Positions 5,717 to 6,751 of a DNA stretch of 6,751 bases are shown in pieces. Position 1 is the first letter of the stretch; each line of letters starts with the position of its first letter. This DNA is from Lentimicrobiaceae bacterium. Lineage in GTDB: Bacteria; Bacteroidota; Bacteroidia; Bacteroidales; WCHB1-69. A program made the position numbers and the translations under genes. A model generated the notes under the pieces. It made no database searches. It worked only from the letters and a program-made list of their open reading frames with translations, and had not been told where the DNA came from. The DNA is taken from positions 1 through 6,751 of the forward strand of contig WQSU01000142.1 in the NCBI GenBank assembly GCA_009787675.1, written 5' to 3'.

Positions 5717-6751
5717 ATGAAAGGCTACAACTCTCAACCTCACATCGGTATTTTTGGGCGGCGCAATAATGGAAAAAGTGCGCTCATTAACGCCCTCACA
5801 GGGCAGGAAATCGCCATCGTTTCCGATGTTGCCGGCACTACCACCGACCCCGTGAAAAAATCTATGGAAATTTTCGGCATCGGTCCCGTAGTGCTTATTG
5901 ATACCGCCGGCTTGGACGACGAAAACGAATTAGGAAAAAAACGGGTTGAAAAAACCGAAAACATATTGAAACAGATTGATTTGGCAATACTTGTACTCAC
6001 CAATTATCAGTTTGATGAAACAGAAGAAAAATGGGTTGCCAAATTTCGGGCGCTGGAAACGCCTTTTATCATCATCAACAACAAGTCAGATATTGTTGAT
6101 ATTAAGAATATTACTATTGAAAATGAAAGAATAATCTCTTTAAGCGCCAAAACAGGAAAAGGACTGTCTGAGTTGATAGAAAAGATTAAGGAGAAGATGC
6201 CTGTTTCGGCATACCATACCCATTCATTGTTGGAAGGTATTGTAAAAGAAAACGATACGGTGTTACTCATCACCCCCATTGACAGCGAAGCGCCGGAGGG
6301 CAGGCTCATTTTGCCGCAAGTGCAAGCCATCCGCGCCATTTTAGACCAAAATGCAACTGCCGTTGTGTTGAAAGAGGACAAGATAGCGCAGTGGCTCAAT
6401 AACGCGCCCAAGCCTGATTTGGTAATCACAGACAGTCAGGTGTTTAAAACGGTGGCGCCGCTCATTCCGCAAGAGATTCCGCTCACAAGCTTCAGCATTT
6501 TATTAGCCCGATTTAAAGGCGATTATGAGCGCTATTTACAAGGCACACCTCAAATTGACAATTTAAAAGACGGTGATTTCGTGCTTATTATGGAATCGTG
6601 CACGCACCTCACCTCTTGCGAGGATATAGGCAGAGTGAAAATTCCGAAATGGCTCACCGACTACACGGGCAAAACCCTGCATTTTGATTTCGTTTCCGGA
6701 CTAACCCCTGTGGAAAACATCGAAAAATACGCCATGGTGATACAGTGCGGC
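5717..6751 (+). CDS. hydF: [FeFe]-hydrogenase H-cluster maturation GTPase HydF (3' end outside window)
   Basis: HydF is the GTPase scaffold on which HydE and HydG products build the two-iron subcluster, then handed to apo-hydrogenase HydA in the cytoplasm. The 345 residues seen contain a complete G domain: P-loop GRRNNGKS (14-21), switch I TTT (41-43), DTAG (62-65), NKSD (122-125) and SAK (143-145). After a middle dimerisation region, the cluster domain starts at CTH (Cys295, His297), followed by SCEDIGRVKIP (300-310). Cys344 lies exactly 46 residues after His297, matching the known HydF signature CxH-x(46-53)-CxxC; its partner cysteine falls just past the window end. Family members have roughly 400 residues, so perhaps 50 are missing here. 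The start at 5717 gives the typical short lead before HIGIFGRRN. It has an A-rich leader but no Shine-Dalgarno sequence, and it probably shares a transcript with the addB-like gene, 9 bases upstream. It implies [FeFe]-hydrogenase in this organism. Confidence 0.95.
   Translation, partial: MKGYNSQPHIGIFGRRNNGKSALINALTGQEIAIVSDVAGTTTDPVKKSMEIFGIGPVVLIDTAGLDDENELGKKRVEKTENILKQIDLAILVLTNYQFDETEEKWVAKFRALETPFIIINNKSDIVDIKNITIENERIISLSAKTGKGLSELIEKIKEKMPVSAYHTHSLLEGIVKENDTVLLITPIDSEAPEGRLILPQVQAIRAILDQNATAVVLKEDKIAQWLNNAPKPDLVITDSQVFKTVAPLIPQEIPLTSFSILLARFKGDYERYLQGTPQIDNLKDGDFVLIMESCTHLTSCEDIGRVKIPKWLTDYTGKTLHFDFVSGLTPVENIEKYAMVIQCG

Noticed and set aside
5740..6429. Two minus-strand open frames inside hydF
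   Set aside because: The plus-strand frame carries the full set of G-domain motifs and the CxH signature; the antisense frames are low-complexity serine-rich shadows.
1..6751. CRISPR array, tRNA, rRNA, insertion sequence or diversity-generating retroelement
   Set aside because: No regularly spaced short repeats, no RNA-gene signatures, no transposase or reverse transcriptase frame; the paralogue variation is not explained by any visible template repeat.

Overview
The window looks like a piece of a chromosome from an anaerobic member of the Bacteroidota. The evidence is AT-rich DNA, promoter elements of the Bacteroidota type (-7 box TAnnTTTG with no sigma70 -10 box), starts without clear Shine-Dalgarno sequences, an AddB-type nuclease whose wording matches Bacteroidota homologues, and HydF, the maturation GTPase of [FeFe]-hydrogenase, which points to a fermentative, hydrogen-metabolising anaerobe. 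The species cannot be fixed from the sequence.

The left 2.8 kb is an accessory-looking region, all on the minus strand. It starts with a broken 5' piece of uppS (isoprenyl transferase, 59-265). This is followed by two tandem paralogous genes for secreted or lipid-anchored proteins of unknown function (300-1490 and 1554-2753). Each paralogue carries its own copy of the same promoter, and the repeat unit is about 1.26 kb. The two proteins are identical over the first 31 residues and almost identical over the last 134, but differ strongly in the middle, most of all in a five-cysteine module. This mosaic is the most unusual signal in the window. The stretch 2754-3079 holds the upstream paralogue's promoter, a pair of TGGAAA/TTTCCA inverted repeats, what looks like the degraded tail of a small helix-turn-helix regulator (minus strand, about 2884-2973), and a probable promoter for the plus-strand genes.

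The right 3.7 kb is on the plus strand and reads as ordinary core genome. It holds an 875-residue AddB-like protein (inactivated helicase-like part plus an iron-sulfur PD-(D/E)XK nuclease), followed after 9 bases by hydF. The hydF gene runs off the window just inside its cluster-binding CxxC motif. The two are probably co-transcribed, although no shared function is known: one repairs double-strand breaks, the other matures hydrogenase.

The paralogue pair thus lies between two gene remnants (uppS head, HTH tail). This fits an insertion or rearrangement site where a lineage-specific surface protein family has been duplicated and diversified.
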